This document shows, piece after piece, positions 38,376 to 48,133 of a stretch of DNA of 64,000 bases; the first letter of the stretch is position 1, and each line of letters begins with the position of its first letter. The notes beneath the pieces are model-generated. The model did not search any database and had not been told where the DNA came from. It saw only the letters and a list, made by a program, of their open reading frames with translations. The DNA is from Streptomyces roseoverticillatus. GTDB taxonomy: Bacteria > Actinomycetota > Actinomycetes > Streptomycetales > Streptomycetaceae. The stretch spans positions 30,193-94,192 of the forward strand of contig NZ_JOFL01000032.1 of NCBI RefSeq assembly GCF_000719265.1, written 5' to 3'. Made by a program: the position numbers and the translations under genes.

Positions 38376-40709
38376 TCAGTAGTCCCCGAACAGCCCCCCG
38401 TCCAGCCCGCCCCCGCCCTTCGGCTCGTTCGGGATGAACGTGGGCAGCCCCGGGATCGACGGCGGCCCCGTCGGCGGCCGGGTCGGGAAGCCCGTGGGCG
38501 GTCCGGTCGGCGGCAGCGGCGGGAACGACGGCGTGGGCGGCGTCGGCGGCGCCGGGATCGACGGCGGCGCGGAGGTCGTCGGCGGCGCCGGGATCGTCGG
38601 CTCCATGGTGGGCATCCGGGCCCCGCTCTCCAGCTCCAGGTCGAAGTCCTTGACCGACGTGCCGGAGAGCGCGGCGCCCGTGTACGCGGCCCAGATGTCG
38701 GCGGGGAATCCGCCGCCGTTGATCCGGGCCTGCCCGGCCGCGCCGTAGAGCGACTTGTGCTCGCCGGTCTCGGAGTCCTGGCCCATCACGGCGACGACGG
38801 TCGCGAGGTCGGGGGTGTAGCCCGCGAACCACGCCGCCTTGTCGTCCTCCGCGGTGCCCGTCTTGCCGGCCGCGGGCCGTCCCGCGGCCTGCGCGCCCCG
38901 CCCGGTGCCGTTGTCGACGACGCTCTCCAGGATGGAGGTGGTGGTGTCGGCGGCCGTGCGCGTGACGGCCTGCTTGACGTCCTGGTTCGGCAGCGGGACG
39001 AGCTCGGCGCCCTTGGTGACCTTGTCGACGAGGGTGTACGCGCCGTGCCGCCCGTGGTTGGCGAGCGTCGCGTACGCCTGGGTCATGTCCAGGACGCTGG
39101 CGTTGGCGACGCCGAGCGCGATGGACGGGTTGGCGTTGAGGTCGGGGGTGTTCGACGGGATGCCGAGGGCGACGGCGGTGTCCTTGACCTTGGCGGGGCC
39201 GACGTCCTGGGCCATCTGCGCGTAGACGGCGTTGACGGACAGGTCGGTGGCCTTGGTGACGGTGATCTGCCCGTACGAGATGTCGTCCTCGTTGGCGGGG
39301 GCGTAGCCGACGGGCCCGTTCGGCCCCTGCACGGGACGCTTGTTCGTGCCGTCGTAGAGCGTGAACGGGGTGATGGTGCGCCCGTCCTGGGTGGAGGCGT
39401 CGCCCGCGACGGCCGAGGTGAACACGAACGGCTTGAAGGTGGAGCCGACCTGGAAGTCGCGGCGGGTCGCGTTGTTGACGAACTGCTTGGTGTAGTCGAT
39501 GCCGCCGTAGAGGGCGACGACCCGGCCGGTCCGCGGGTCGATGGAGGCCCCGCCGGCCCGTACGTACCGGTCGACGGCGCGGTCGTCGCTGAGCTCGTCC
39601 ATCAGCTGTTTCTGCACGGCGCTGACGAAGGCTTCCTGCTTCTTCTTCTCGACGGTGGTGGTGATGCGGTAGCCGCCGCGGGCGAGCGTCTGCTCGTCGA
39701 CGATCTTGTTGCTGGTGAGGTAGTCCTTGACCGCCTCGACCAGGTAGCCGCGCTGGCCGGACATGCCGAGCCGGGCCCTCGCCTTGCCGGGCGCGGGGAA
39801 CTTCATGGCGCCGCGCTCGGCCTGCGTGAGCCACTTCTTCTTGACCATGCCGTCGAGGACGTAGTTCCAGCGGGCGGTGGCGCGCGCCTGGTTCTCGGGG
39901 TGGGCGCCGACGTCGTAGAGGCTGGGGGCGTTGAGGAGCGTGGCCAGGTAGGCGCCCTCGGCGGTGTTCAGCTTGTCGGAGTCCTTGCCGTAGTAGGCCT
40001 GCGAGGCGGCCTGGATCCCGTAGGCGTTGCGGCCGAAGTAGCTGGTGTTCAAATAGCCTTCGAGGATGTCGTCCTTGCTCTCCTCGCGGTCCAGCTTGAT
40101 GGCGATGAAGAACTCCTTCACCTTGCGGCTGATCGTCTGCTCCTGGCCCAGGTAGTAGTTCTTGACGTACTGCTGGGTGATGGTGGAGCCGGACTGCTTG
40201 CCCTTGCCGGTGACGGTGTTCCAGGCGGCGCGCAGCATCGCCTCGGGGTTCACGGCGGACTCGGAGTAGAAGTCGCGGTCCTCGGCGGCGAGCACGGCGT
40301 GCTGCACGTCCCGGGGCACCTTGCTGAGCGGCACGCTCTCGCGGTTGACCTCGCCGTCGCGGGCCAGCTGGCTTCCGTCGGCGTAGAGGTAGACGTTGCT
40401 CTCGGCGACCGCGGCCTGGTTGGCGGCGGGGATCTGCACGAGCATGTAGCCGGCGATGAGGCCGGTGGCGATGAGCAGGACGACGAACAGGATGGCGCCG
40501 ACCACCATGCGCCAGGTGGGCAGGAAGCGGCGCCAGCCGGTGCGGCGCGGGCGGCGGCCGTTGCCGTTGCCGCCGCCGGGCCGTTCCGGTGTCCCGGGCC
40601 GGCCGCCGTGCCCGTTGCCGCGGCCCGGGCCGTTGGTCTCCCTGGGCGCCCAGCCCGCCGGTGCGCCACGGCCGCCCCCGGCGGCCCGCTGTGCGTGCTC
40701 GTCGCTCAT
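38376..40709 (-). CDS. bifunctional class A penicillin-binding protein
   Basis: The 777-residue peptidoglycan synthase has a cytoplasmic Gly/Arg-rich tail and one helix at about 69-91. The glycosyltransferase family 51 domain (about 120-300) has its catalytic Glu in AAEDRDF (Glu143). The transpeptidase domain has SxxK at STFKPF (Ser423/Lys426), SVN at 491-493 and KTG at 615-617. The last 75 residues are a Pro-rich extracellular tail ending in GGGGLDGGLFGDY. It builds and cross-links cell wall outside the membrane. It is divergent from the DUF1707 gene. Confidence 0.94.
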   Translation of the reverse strand: MSDEHAQRAAGGGRGAPAGWAPRETNGPGRGNGHGGRPGTPERPGGGNGNGRRPRRTGWRRFLPTWRMVVGAILFVVLLIATGLIAGYMLVQIPAANQAAVAESNVYLYADGSQLARDGEVNRESVPLSKVPRDVQHAVLAAEDRDFYSESAVNPEAMLRAAWNTVTGKGKQSGSTITQQYVKNYYLGQEQTISRKVKEFFIAIKLDREESKDDILEGYLNTSYFGRNAYGIQAASQAYYGKDSDKLNTAEGAYLATLLNAPSLYDVGAHPENQARATARWNYVLDGMVKKKWLTQAERGAMKFPAPGKARARLGMSGQRGYLVEAVKDYLTSNKIVDEQTLARGGYRITTTVEKKKQEAFVSAVQKQLMDELSDDRAVDRYVRAGGASIDPRTGRVVALYGGIDYTKQFVNNATRRDFQVGSTFKPFVFTSAVAGDASTQDGRTITPFTLYDGTNKRPVQGPNGPVGYAPANEDDISYGQITVTKATDLSVNAVYAQMAQDVGPAKVKDTAVALGIPSNTPDLNANPSIALGVANASVLDMTQAYATLANHGRHGAYTLVDKVTKGAELVPLPNQDVKQAVTRTAADTTTSILESVVDNGTGRGAQAAGRPAAGKTGTAEDDKAAWFAGYTPDLATVVAVMGQDSETGEHKSLYGAAGQARINGGGFPADIWAAYTGAALSGTSVKDFDLELESGARMPTMEPTIPAPPTTSAPPSIPAPPTPPTPSFPPLPPTGPPTGFPTRPPTGPPSIPGLPTFIPNEPKGGGGLDGGLFGDY

Positions 40710-41043
40710 GTCTGTAGGGACTCCTCGGCCGCCGCCGTTGGTTCGGTCACGGCGGCGCGGTCTCGTGTCGGGCGGTCCGCTGTGCTTCGTACACGTCGTA
40801 CATCCCGTCGAACACTGTCGCATCATGCGTTCCGCGCCAATGGCACGTTCGGCACACCGGGCAGACCCGGCTCGGCCGTCCGGGTCAGGTGCCGGCCACT
40901 CCGGGGGGTGAAAACCGGGGCCGACGCTGCCGAGGTTCAACGACCGGATGCGGTACGAGATGCGCCCTGGCGGGGCCGTTGCGGTGAATGTCCCTTCAGG
41001 TGCACGGCCCTGAATCGATTCTTCCGCTCGCTACGCTGTTCGT
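40710..41043. other. 334-bp intergenic region, divergent promoters
   Basis: There is no convincing gene between the PBP and DUF1707 genes. Open frames here are coding-strand shadows and lack ribosome sites. Two divergent promoters must be present, but I see no clear consensus boxes. Confidence 0.45.
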
Positions 41044-41712
41044 ATGATGAGCGAACTTCCAGAAATGCGCGCCTCGGACGCGGAGCGGGAGCGGATCGCT
41101 GAGGCCCTGCGCGAGGCCGTCGCCGAGGGCCGGCTGACGATGGAGGAGTTCGAGGAGCGCCTGGAAGCGGCGTACAAGGCCAGGACGCACGGCGAGCTGG
41201 AGCCGCTCGTACGGGACCTGCCGGCGCCCGGCGGCGGCACGGCCGCCGTCTCCCTCACCAAGCGGGCGGGCGCGGTCGCGCCGGGCGGGCAGGACTGGGC
41301 CGAGCGCATCGGCGGCGGCCCCGTCAGCGGCCCGGTCGCCATCGGCGTCATGGGCGGCTTCCAGCGCAAGGGCACGTGGACCGTGCCGCGCCGGTTCACC
41401 GCCTTCGCCTTCTGGGGCGGCGGCGAGATCGACCTGCGCGACGCGCGCTTCGAGGACGGCGAGGTCGTCATCCGCTGCATCGCGATCATGGGCGGCATGC
41501 AGGTCACCGTGCCGCCGGACCTCGACGTCCACGTCGGCGGCGTCGGCATCATGGGCGGCTTCGACGACAAGGCCTCCGGCCCGGGCACGCCGGGCTCCCC
41601 GCGCGTCCGCATCACTGGCTTCGCCTTCTGGGGCGGGGTGGGCGTGGACCGCAAGGAGACGAAGGCGGAACGGAGGCGGCTCCGCGAGGAGCGGCGGAAG
41701 TCGCTCCAGTAG
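41044..41712 (+). CDS. DUF1707 protein with cell-wall-stress-type C-terminal domain
   Basis: The 222-residue protein starts with the DUF1707 motif RASDAERERIAEALREAVAEGRL (split here as RASDAERERIAEAL and REAVAEGRLTMEEFEERLE). It ends in a repeated beta-domain like the cell-wall-active antibiotic response family (VIGVMGGFQRKG, IMGGMQVTVP, VGIMGGFDDK). It is soluble, with no membrane segment. Members occur in actinobacteria and firmicutes and may join stress signalling. Either of two adjacent ATGs could be the start. Confidence 0.8.
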   Translation: MMSELPEMRASDAERERIAEALREAVAEGRLTMEEFEERLEAAYKARTHGELEPLVRDLPAPGGGTAAVSLTKRAGAVAPGGQDWAERIGGGPVSGPVAIGVMGGFQRKGTWTVPRRFTAFAFWGGGEIDLRDARFEDGEVVIRCIAIMGGMQVTVPPDLDVHVGGVGIMGGFDDKASGPGTPGSPRVRITGFAFWGGVGVDRKETKAERRRLREERRKSLQ

Positions 41713-41872
41713 CACGTACGGGTTCGGGCGCGGCCCGGCACCGCCGGACAGGTGTCCGGTGGCTGCTCGCCGTGGCGGCGGCAAAGACATGCCCGCCGCT
41801 ACGGCGAGAAACCTCCGCGGGGAGGGTCCGGCGGAATGCGAGGTCCGCCGGAGTCGTACGTACCCCGGAAAA

Positions 41873-43198
41873 TCAGAGCGCCGCCGCGGCCTGCCCCTTG
41901 AGACTCTCCAGGTCCAGCGCCCGCGCCATCGCCTCGTACCCCGCGTCGCTCGGGTGCAGGTGGTCCCCCGAGTCGTATGCCGGAAGCAGCCGCTCCGGGG
42001 CGGCCGGGTCACGCAGCGTGCGGTCGAAGTCCACGACGGAGTCGAAGACGCCGCCCGAGCGGATGATCTGGTTGACCCCCTGCCGCGTGACCTCCTGCCG
42101 CTGCACGGCACCCTTGTGCCCGTGGAACGGCATCAGCGTGGAGCCGACCACCCGCAGTCCGCGCTCGTGCGCGCGCCGCACCATCGACCGCAGCCCGTCG
42201 ATGATCTGCTGCGGATTGTCGACCTGCGGCTTGCGCAGGATGTCGTTGACGCCGAGCGCGATGACGACGACGCGGGCGCCCGTACGGCCCAGCACGTCCC
42301 GCTCGAAGCGCGAGAGGCCGCTGAGGTTGTTCGCGGTCGGCGAGGGGGAGTTGCTCAGCAGTATGCGGTTGCCGCTGATGCCCTCGTTGAGGACGCCGTA
42401 GCGCGGAGCGCCCGGCTCCGTGCGCAGCCGGGCGGCCAGGAAGTCCGTCCAGCGGCGGTTGAGGCCGGCGGAGGACGTCACGCCGTCGGTGATGGAGTCG
42501 CCGAGCGCGACGACGGCGCCGTGCGCCTCCTGCGTCCACACGTCGACGCCCGAGACATAGCGCCAGTACGGCGTCTTCGTCGTGTACGCCGTGCCGAGCG
42601 GCTCCTCGGCGTGGTCGCCGCGGGCCATGAAGGAGGTCTGCCGGGCGCTCGCGTGGTAGGTGACCGGGCCGGACGGGGTCGGCGAGTATGTCGTGACGAG
42701 CAGGTCGGCCGCGGCGGGCACGGCCAGCCGGACCGGGTCGCTGATCAGGGACCCGCCGACCGGCACGGTGGCCGTGGGCTGCCCGGCGAAGGTCAGCCGC
42801 TGCATGCTGCCGGGCGCGGCGGCGGGGGAGCCGGGGGCCGCGGCGACGGCGAGCGAGGCGTGGGTGACGGCGAGCGGCACGGTGCCGTACAGGTTGGAGA
42901 GCTGGATGCGGGCCCCCGTGCCGCCGATGCTGGTGTGGAGCACGTTGCGGATGGACATGCCCGCGAAGCCGTTGGCGGTGTTCGGCTCGGCGGCCGCCGG
43001 CGCGGTGGCCCAGGAGCCCACCCACTGCCCGGAGGCGGCGGGCTCGGCGGAGCCGTGGTTCTCGTGCGAGCCGGTCGCGGCCCGCCCGTCCCGGCCGCCG
43101 GTCCCGAGGAATATCGCGGTCGAGATGATGATCACGACGGCCGCCAGCGCGGCGAGTACGGCGTAGGCCGTACCGCGGGGCAGGGGTGGCCTGTTCAT
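41873..43198 (-). CDS. secreted SGNH/GDSL-family esterase
   Basis: The 441-residue exported hydrolase has an N-terminal membrane anchor or signal (about residues 10-31). The SGNH motifs are GDSITDG (catalytic serine), GISGNRIL, ALGVNDILR and DHLHPSD (catalytic Asp and His). It probably cleaves esters outside the cell, such as lipids or acetylated sugars. An AGGAGAC ribosome site precedes the ATG. The gene points away from the DUF445 gene. Confidence 0.9.
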   Translation of the reverse strand: MNRPPLPRGTAYAVLAALAAVVIIISTAIFLGTGGRDGRAATGSHENHGSAEPAASGQWVGSWATAPAAAEPNTANGFAGMSIRNVLHTSIGGTGARIQLSNLYGTVPLAVTHASLAVAAAPGSPAAAPGSMQRLTFAGQPTATVPVGGSLISDPVRLAVPAAADLLVTTYSPTPSGPVTYHASARQTSFMARGDHAEEPLGTAYTTKTPYWRYVSGVDVWTQEAHGAVVALGDSITDGVTSSAGLNRRWTDFLAARLRTEPGAPRYGVLNEGISGNRILLSNSPSPTANNLSGLSRFERDVLGRTGARVVVIALGVNDILRKPQVDNPQQIIDGLRSMVRRAHERGLRVVGSTLMPFHGHKGAVQRQEVTRQGVNQIIRSGGVFDSVVDFDRTLRDPAAPERLLPAYDSGDHLHPSDAGYEAMARALDLESLKGQAAAAL

Positions 43199-43472
43199 TG
43201 CGGATGTCTCCTGGAAGAGGCGGAGCGGGCAGCTCCGGGTGCGGAACCGGGGACGGAAACAGCGACTGATCAGCAACAGCGCCCTCGCGGTCCGATCGCC
43301 GTTCCATGATCCCACGGTGGTCTCGGGGTGCGCCCGTGGGGAGCGCCCGTCGGTCCGGGGGGTCAGGCAACGTGTCACATGCGACTTGTCAGACGCGGGG
43401 AACTCCCGGTCCGTTCCAGGAGTAGGCCGGGTAAGGACAACGCACGGAAGTCGGCTGGAACGGGTGGTGCGG

Positions 43473-44834
43473 ATGAAACGGTCGCCTGATGGCGAACGCG
43501 GCGAGGGGCCGGACGGCGGGAGGGACGGCGGAACGGATACCGCCGAACGGGTGATGCCCGCTCCGCTGGGCGCTCTCACCTACAGCGCCGCCGACGAGGA
43601 GAAGCGCCGCGGCGTCCGCCGGATGAAGACGCTGGCCACGGGCCTCCTGCTCGCGGTCGCACTGGTGTACGGATTGGCGAAGTGGGGCCAGTCGGCGGGC
43701 GCGGGGGCCTGGGCCGGCTACGTGGCCGCCGCGGCCGAGGCCGGCATGGTCGGCGCCCTCGCCGACTGGTTCGCCGTCACCGCCCTCTTCCGGCGCCCGA
43801 TGGGCCTCCCCATCCCGCACACCGCCATCATCCCCACCAAGAAGGACCAGCTCGGCCGCAGCCTCGGCGACTTCGTCGGCGAGAACTTCCTCTCCGGCGA
43901 CGTCGTCCGCCTCCGGCTGCGCACCGTCGGCATCGCCTCCCGCCTCGGCACCTGGCTGTCCCGCCCCGAGCACGCCGACCGCGTCACCGCCGAACTGGCC
44001 ACGGCCGTGCGCGGCGCCCTCACCGTCCTGCGGGACTCCGACGTCCAGGCCGTCGTCGGCGAGGCCATCACCCGGCGCGCCGACGCCGCCGAGGTCGCGC
44101 CCGGCATCGGCGCCATGCTGGAGAAGGTCGTCGCGGACGGCGGGCACCGGCGCGTCGTCGACCTCGTGTGCGTCCGCGCCCACGACTGGCTCGTCGCGCA
44201 CGGCGACTCCGTGATGGAGGCCGTCACCGGGGGCGCGCCCGGGTGGACGCCGCGGTTCGTCGACCGCAAGGTCGGGGAGCGGGTGTACAAGGAACTGCTG
44301 CGCTTCGCCGCCGAGATGCGCGACATGCCCGGCCACCCGGCGCGGGGCGCCGTGGACCGCTTCCTCGCGGACTTCGCCCGCGACCTGCAGTCCGACACGG
44401 ACACCCGGGCCCGGGTCGAGCGGCTGAAGTCCGAGATGCTCGGCCGGGGCGAGGTCCAGGACGTCATCGCGTCCGTGTGGGCGTCGGTCCGCGCCATGAT
44501 CGTCGCGGCGGCGGAGGACGAGCGGAGCGAGCTGCGGCTGCGCGTGCGCGCGGGGATCCTGTCGCTCGGCTCGCGGATGGCGGGCGACGACCGGCTGCGG
44601 CAGAAGGTCGACGGCTGGCTGGAGGACGCGGCGGTGTACGTCGTCACGACCTACCGCGACGAGATCACGTCCCTCATCACGGACACGATCGCGAGCTGGG
44701 ACGCGGAGCACACGTCCCGCAAGATCGAGGCCCACATCGGCCGGGACCTCCAGTTCATCCGCATCAACGGCACGGTGGTGGGCGCGCTGGCGGGATCGTG
44801 CATCTACGGGCTGACGAGGTGGCTGGGGGGCTAG
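43473..44834 (+). CDS. DUF445 family membrane protein
   Basis: The 453-residue protein has the DUF445 pattern. After a polar tail come a helix at about 55-70 and a second hydrophobic region GALADWFAVTALFRRP. A long helical cytoplasmic domain follows, and a final membrane segment at the C-terminus. The function is unknown. Members are widespread. The start is unsure: GTG at 43467 is two codons upstream and equally possible. Confidence 0.85.
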   Translation: MKRSPDGERGEGPDGGRDGGTDTAERVMPAPLGALTYSAADEEKRRGVRRMKTLATGLLLAVALVYGLAKWGQSAGAGAWAGYVAAAAEAGMVGALADWFAVTALFRRPMGLPIPHTAIIPTKKDQLGRSLGDFVGENFLSGDVVRLRLRTVGIASRLGTWLSRPEHADRVTAELATAVRGALTVLRDSDVQAVVGEAITRRADAAEVAPGIGAMLEKVVADGGHRRVVDLVCVRAHDWLVAHGDSVMEAVTGGAPGWTPRFVDRKVGERVYKELLRFAAEMRDMPGHPARGAVDRFLADFARDLQSDTDTRARVERLKSEMLGRGEVQDVIASVWASVRAMIVAAAEDERSELRLRVRAGILSLGSRMAGDDRLRQKVDGWLEDAAVYVVTTYRDEITSLITDTIASWDAEHTSRKIEAHIGRDLQFIRINGTVVGALAGSCIYGLTRWLGG

Positions 44835-44908
44835 GGCCGTTCGTCCGGGCCGGCGCCGGGCCCTCTCCGGGTGCCCGCCGCCGACCCCGGCCCGGTTAGG
44901 GTCACCCC

Positions 44909-45106
44909 GTGTTGAAACGTCCTCACTTGTTGTGGCTGCTCGCCCCGTACGTCCTCTTCCTCGGCACGCTCCCGCTCGCCGACCGGGTGCGGCCGACGGT
45001 CATGGGCCTGCCCTTCCTCTTCTTCTGGCTGCTCGCCGCCACCCTCCTCACCCCCGCCGCCGTCTTCCTCGCCTGGCGCGGCGACCGCAAGCGAGGGCGC
45101 GTGTGA
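44909..45106 (+). CDS. DUF3311 family small membrane protein
   Basis: The 65-residue protein has two membrane segments (about 8-23 and 32-55) and a basic end. It matches the DUF3311 family, which is typically encoded just before sodium:solute symporters. The GTG start is near GGTCACCCC. It overlaps the symporter gene by four bases (GTGA), which implies that the two are made together, perhaps as subunits. Confidence 0.88.
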   Translation: MLKRPHLLWLLAPYVLFLGTLPLADRVRPTVMGLPFLFFWLLAATLLTPAAVFLAWRGDRKRGRV

Positions 45107-46623
45107 ACGGCAACGCGGCGGTCGCGACGACCGTCTTCGGCGTCTTCATGGTGCTCACCGTGGCCCTCGGCCTCCTCGCCGTCCGCGGCCGGGGCCGCAC
45201 CACCGGCATCGCCGAGTGGTCCGTGGGCGGCCGCAGCCTCGGCACCGTCTTCATCTGGGTGCTGATGGCCGGTGAGGGCTACACCAGCTTCAGCTACCTC
45301 GGGGCCGCCGGGTGGGGATACAACCACGGCGCCCCGGTCCTCTACGTCATCGCCTACATGTCCTGCGGCTACGCGATCGGCTACGTCGTCGGCCCGACCC
45401 TCTGGTCGTACGCCCGCCGCCACGGCCTCGTCACCATCACCGACATGGTCGCCCACCGCTACGGCCGCCCCTGGCTCGGCACGGCCGTGGCGATCCTGGC
45501 GACGGTGTGCCTGCTGCCGTACATCCAGCTCCAGATCACGGGCATGGGCGTCGTCGTCTCGACGATCTCCTACGGCGCCATCAGCCTGAACTGGGCCTAC
45601 TTCATCGCCTTCGCCGTGACGACCGGATTCGTGGTGGTGAGCGGACTGCGGGGGAGCGCCTGGGTGTCGGTGCTCAAGGACGTGCTCGTCATCGCCACGC
45701 TCGGCTTCCTCGCGATCTACGTCCCGAACCACTACTTCGATGGCTACGGGCCCTTCCTCGACCGCCTCGTCGCGGAGAAGCCCGCGTGGCTGACCCTCTC
45801 CGGCCACGGCGGCAGCGGCCTGGACGCGACCTGGTTCGCGACCACGAGCTTCCTCAACTCGCTGACGGTCGTCATCTTCCCGACCACCGTCGCGGGCTAC
45901 CTCGGCGCCCGCAACGCCGACGCGCTGCGCCGCAACGCGATGCTCCTGCCGTTCTACAACGTGCTGCTGTTCGTGCCGATGCTGCTGGGGATGGCGGCCC
46001 TCTTCGTGGTGCCGGGCCTGACCGGCGCCGGGTCGAACCTCGCGATGTTCAAGCTCGTCGTGGACTCGCTGCCCGCGTGGGCGGTCGGGGTCATCGGCGT
46101 CGCCGCGGCCCTCTCCTCCATCGTCCCCATGGCCGTCTTCATGCTGGTCATCGGCACGATGTGGGGGAAGAGCGTCCTCGGGACGGTCCCCGCCCTCGCC
46201 GGCCGCCCGCGGCGGCAGCGGCTCGCGGCCCAGGTCGTGGTGGTCGTGGCGGGCGGGCTCGCGCTCGTCCTGACCTACCTGACACCGAACACCCTGGTAC
46301 GCCTCTCCCTCATCTCGTACGAGGGGATGGCCCAGCTCGTGCCCATGGTCCTGCTGGGGCTGATGTGGCGTCGGCTGACGCTGTGGGGCGCCGTGAGCGG
46401 GCTCGTGGCGGGCGGGGCGCTCGTGTGCGCCCTGGTCTTCACCGAGCACGACCCGCTGTGGGGCGTGAACGCGGGCGCGCTCGCGCTGGGCGTGAACCTG
46501 GTGGTGGCCCTGGTTGTTTCGTGGCTCGGGCCGCGGCCGGTTGACGACCGTCCGGACGAGGAGGTGCTGGCGACGGACCCGCGGCCGGCGGACACGCGAG
46601 CGGAGGAGTCGGTTCCGGCATAA
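45103..46623 (+). CDS. sodium:solute symporter (SSS family)
   Basis: The 506-residue transporter has about thirteen membrane segments. It carries GEGYTSFSYLGAAGWGYN near the N-terminus and sodium-site type motifs in LSSIVPMAVFML. The SSS family imports sugars, amino acids, monocarboxylates or pantothenate with sodium. With a DUF3311 gene in front it most resembles the MctP monocarboxylate group. The substrate is not proven. Start and DUF3311 stop overlap. Confidence 0.9.
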   Translation: MNGNAAVATTVFGVFMVLTVALGLLAVRGRGRTTGIAEWSVGGRSLGTVFIWVLMAGEGYTSFSYLGAAGWGYNHGAPVLYVIAYMSCGYAIGYVVGPTLWSYARRHGLVTITDMVAHRYGRPWLGTAVAILATVCLLPYIQLQITGMGVVVSTISYGAISLNWAYFIAFAVTTGFVVVSGLRGSAWVSVLKDVLVIATLGFLAIYVPNHYFDGYGPFLDRLVAEKPAWLTLSGHGGSGLDATWFATTSFLNSLTVVIFPTTVAGYLGARNADALRRNAMLLPFYNVLLFVPMLLGMAALFVVPGLTGAGSNLAMFKLVVDSLPAWAVGVIGVAAALSSIVPMAVFMLVIGTMWGKSVLGTVPALAGRPRRQRLAAQVVVVVAGGLALVLTYLTPNTLVRLSLISYEGMAQLVPMVLLGLMWRRLTLWGAVSGLVAGGALVCALVFTEHDPLWGVNAGALALGVNLVVALVVSWLGPRPVDDRPDEEVLATDPRPADTRAEESVPA

Positions 46624-46871
46624 GGGGCGAATGGATCGACAGCTCGGCCGGTTAAGGCACTTGCTATGAGCAAAAGCGAATGGCGTGCACAGGGCTGACG
46701 AATTGCGACCAGGCCGACGAACCCGACTCGTCGGTCTGGACCAATTTTGACCGTACGTGTTCGGGAGATGGCGTAGATCCATGCAATGATCACCCGTACC
46801 ACCGGTAATCCGAGGTTTGTGCGAAGATTCCGTCCCCGGTCCGATCGGGCCGGGCGACAAGGGGAAACATC

Positions 46872-48023
46872 GTGCACATAACGAGATTCAGAGCCGCTGT
46901 TGGGGCGGCTGTGACGGTGGCCGCCACGGCCGCTCTCCTGCCCACGTCGGCCGCGTTCGCGGCCGGCAAGCCGGACTCCCGCACGGCGGACAGCGCAACG
47001 GTCGAGGCCTTCGGCCGAATAGCCGACGCCGTCCTGAAGGACCGCACCTCCGTCCTGCTGGACACCCGCTCGACGGCCGACCGCAAGGCGACCAGTCTCG
47101 ACGGGAAGGTCCGTCTCTCCTCCGGCCTTTCGCGGGCCGAGGACACCGGACTGTCCTCGCTCAAGACGCGCAAGGCGTGGCTCGCCGCCCTCGGCGAGGC
47201 GTACACGGCCGCGGAGACCAAGACGTCGGTCGACAAGACCACCGTCAAGGGCAACCGCGCCACGGTCCGGGTCACCGAGACCACGGAGCTCACGTACAAG
47301 AAGATCCGCGGTGACGAGCCGTCGACCACCGGCTTCACCGCTCACCACGAGCTCAGCTTCTCCCTCGGCAAGGGCGGGAACTGGGAGCTCACGGGCATCC
47401 GCCCGCAGGACGACGGCCCCGGCGCCATCAACGAGCCCCGCACCGCGGTGGCCGCGACCGGCAGCATCGACCTCAACGGCAGCCCGGCCTCGACCCGGTA
47501 CCCCGGCAGCAGGAACGCCAAGCCGAAGAACCTGACCCCCGCCAAGGGCGGTCTGGACTACAAGGCGATGGCGGCCTACGCCGAGAAGTACTGGCGTAAC
47601 TACAACCCCGCCTACCGCAGCTACAACGTCGCGGGCGGCGACTGCACCAACTTCATCAGCCAGTCCCTGAAGGCGGGCGGCTGGAAGGACGTGCCGGGTT
47701 CGGACACCTCCGACTACCACAAGTGGTGGTACAACAAGTCGAACCAGTCCGACTCCTGGGTCGGCGCCAACGAGTGGGCGTGGCACACGCTGTCCACCAA
47801 GCGGGCGACCAACCTGCCGAACGTCTACCAGATGGACGTCGGCGACATCCTGCAGATGGACTTCGACGGTGACGGGTCCAAGGACCACTCCATGATCGTC
47901 ACCTACCGGAGCAGGATGGGCGTCCCGTACGTGACGTACCACTCGACCAACACCTACCGGAAGTCGGTCGCGAGCATCATCGCGTCCTACCCGGGAGCGG
48001 TCTACTACGCCTACCGCACGTGA
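46872..48023 (+). CDS. secreted amidase-domain protein
   Basis: The 383-residue exported protein has a signal peptide ending near SAAFAAG (about residue 31). An N-terminal region of about 200 residues of unknown fold comes next. The C-terminal amidase_6-like domain (about 225-383) opens with YNVAGGDCTNFISQSLKAGG, with a catalytic Cys258, and includes DHSMIVTYRS (His339). It probably acts on peptide or cell-wall bonds outside the cell. The GTG start follows a GGGGAAAC site. Confidence 0.82.
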   Translation: MHITRFRAAVGAAVTVAATAALLPTSAAFAAGKPDSRTADSATVEAFGRIADAVLKDRTSVLLDTRSTADRKATSLDGKVRLSSGLSRAEDTGLSSLKTRKAWLAALGEAYTAAETKTSVDKTTVKGNRATVRVTETTELTYKKIRGDEPSTTGFTAHHELSFSLGKGGNWELTGIRPQDDGPGAINEPRTAVAATGSIDLNGSPASTRYPGSRNAKPKNLTPAKGGLDYKAMAAYAEKYWRNYNPAYRSYNVAGGDCTNFISQSLKAGGWKDVPGSDTSDYHKWWYNKSNQSDSWVGANEWAWHTLSTKRATNLPNVYQMDVGDILQMDFDGDGSKDHSMIVTYRSRMGVPYVTYHSTNTYRKSVASIIASYPGAVYYAYRT

Positions 48024-48133
48024 CGCGGCGTGGGCCACGGCCCGGATAACCTCTGGGGCGTGGCCCACAATTCCCTGTTCGCAGTCCGAAACGTCCCTTG
48101 CGGAGAGCGCCTCCGCTCTTGGACGATCAAGCG

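Noticed and set aside
38365..39834. Long open frame in another phase within the PBP gene
   Set aside because: It is an Arg/Ala-rich shadow of the PBP coding sequence. The PBP frame has full domain structure and a good start.
48000..48130. Possible tRNA or structured RNA between the amidase and FAH genes
   Set aside because: A hairpin is visible near 48098-48124, but no T-loop or acceptor pairing of a tRNA is present.
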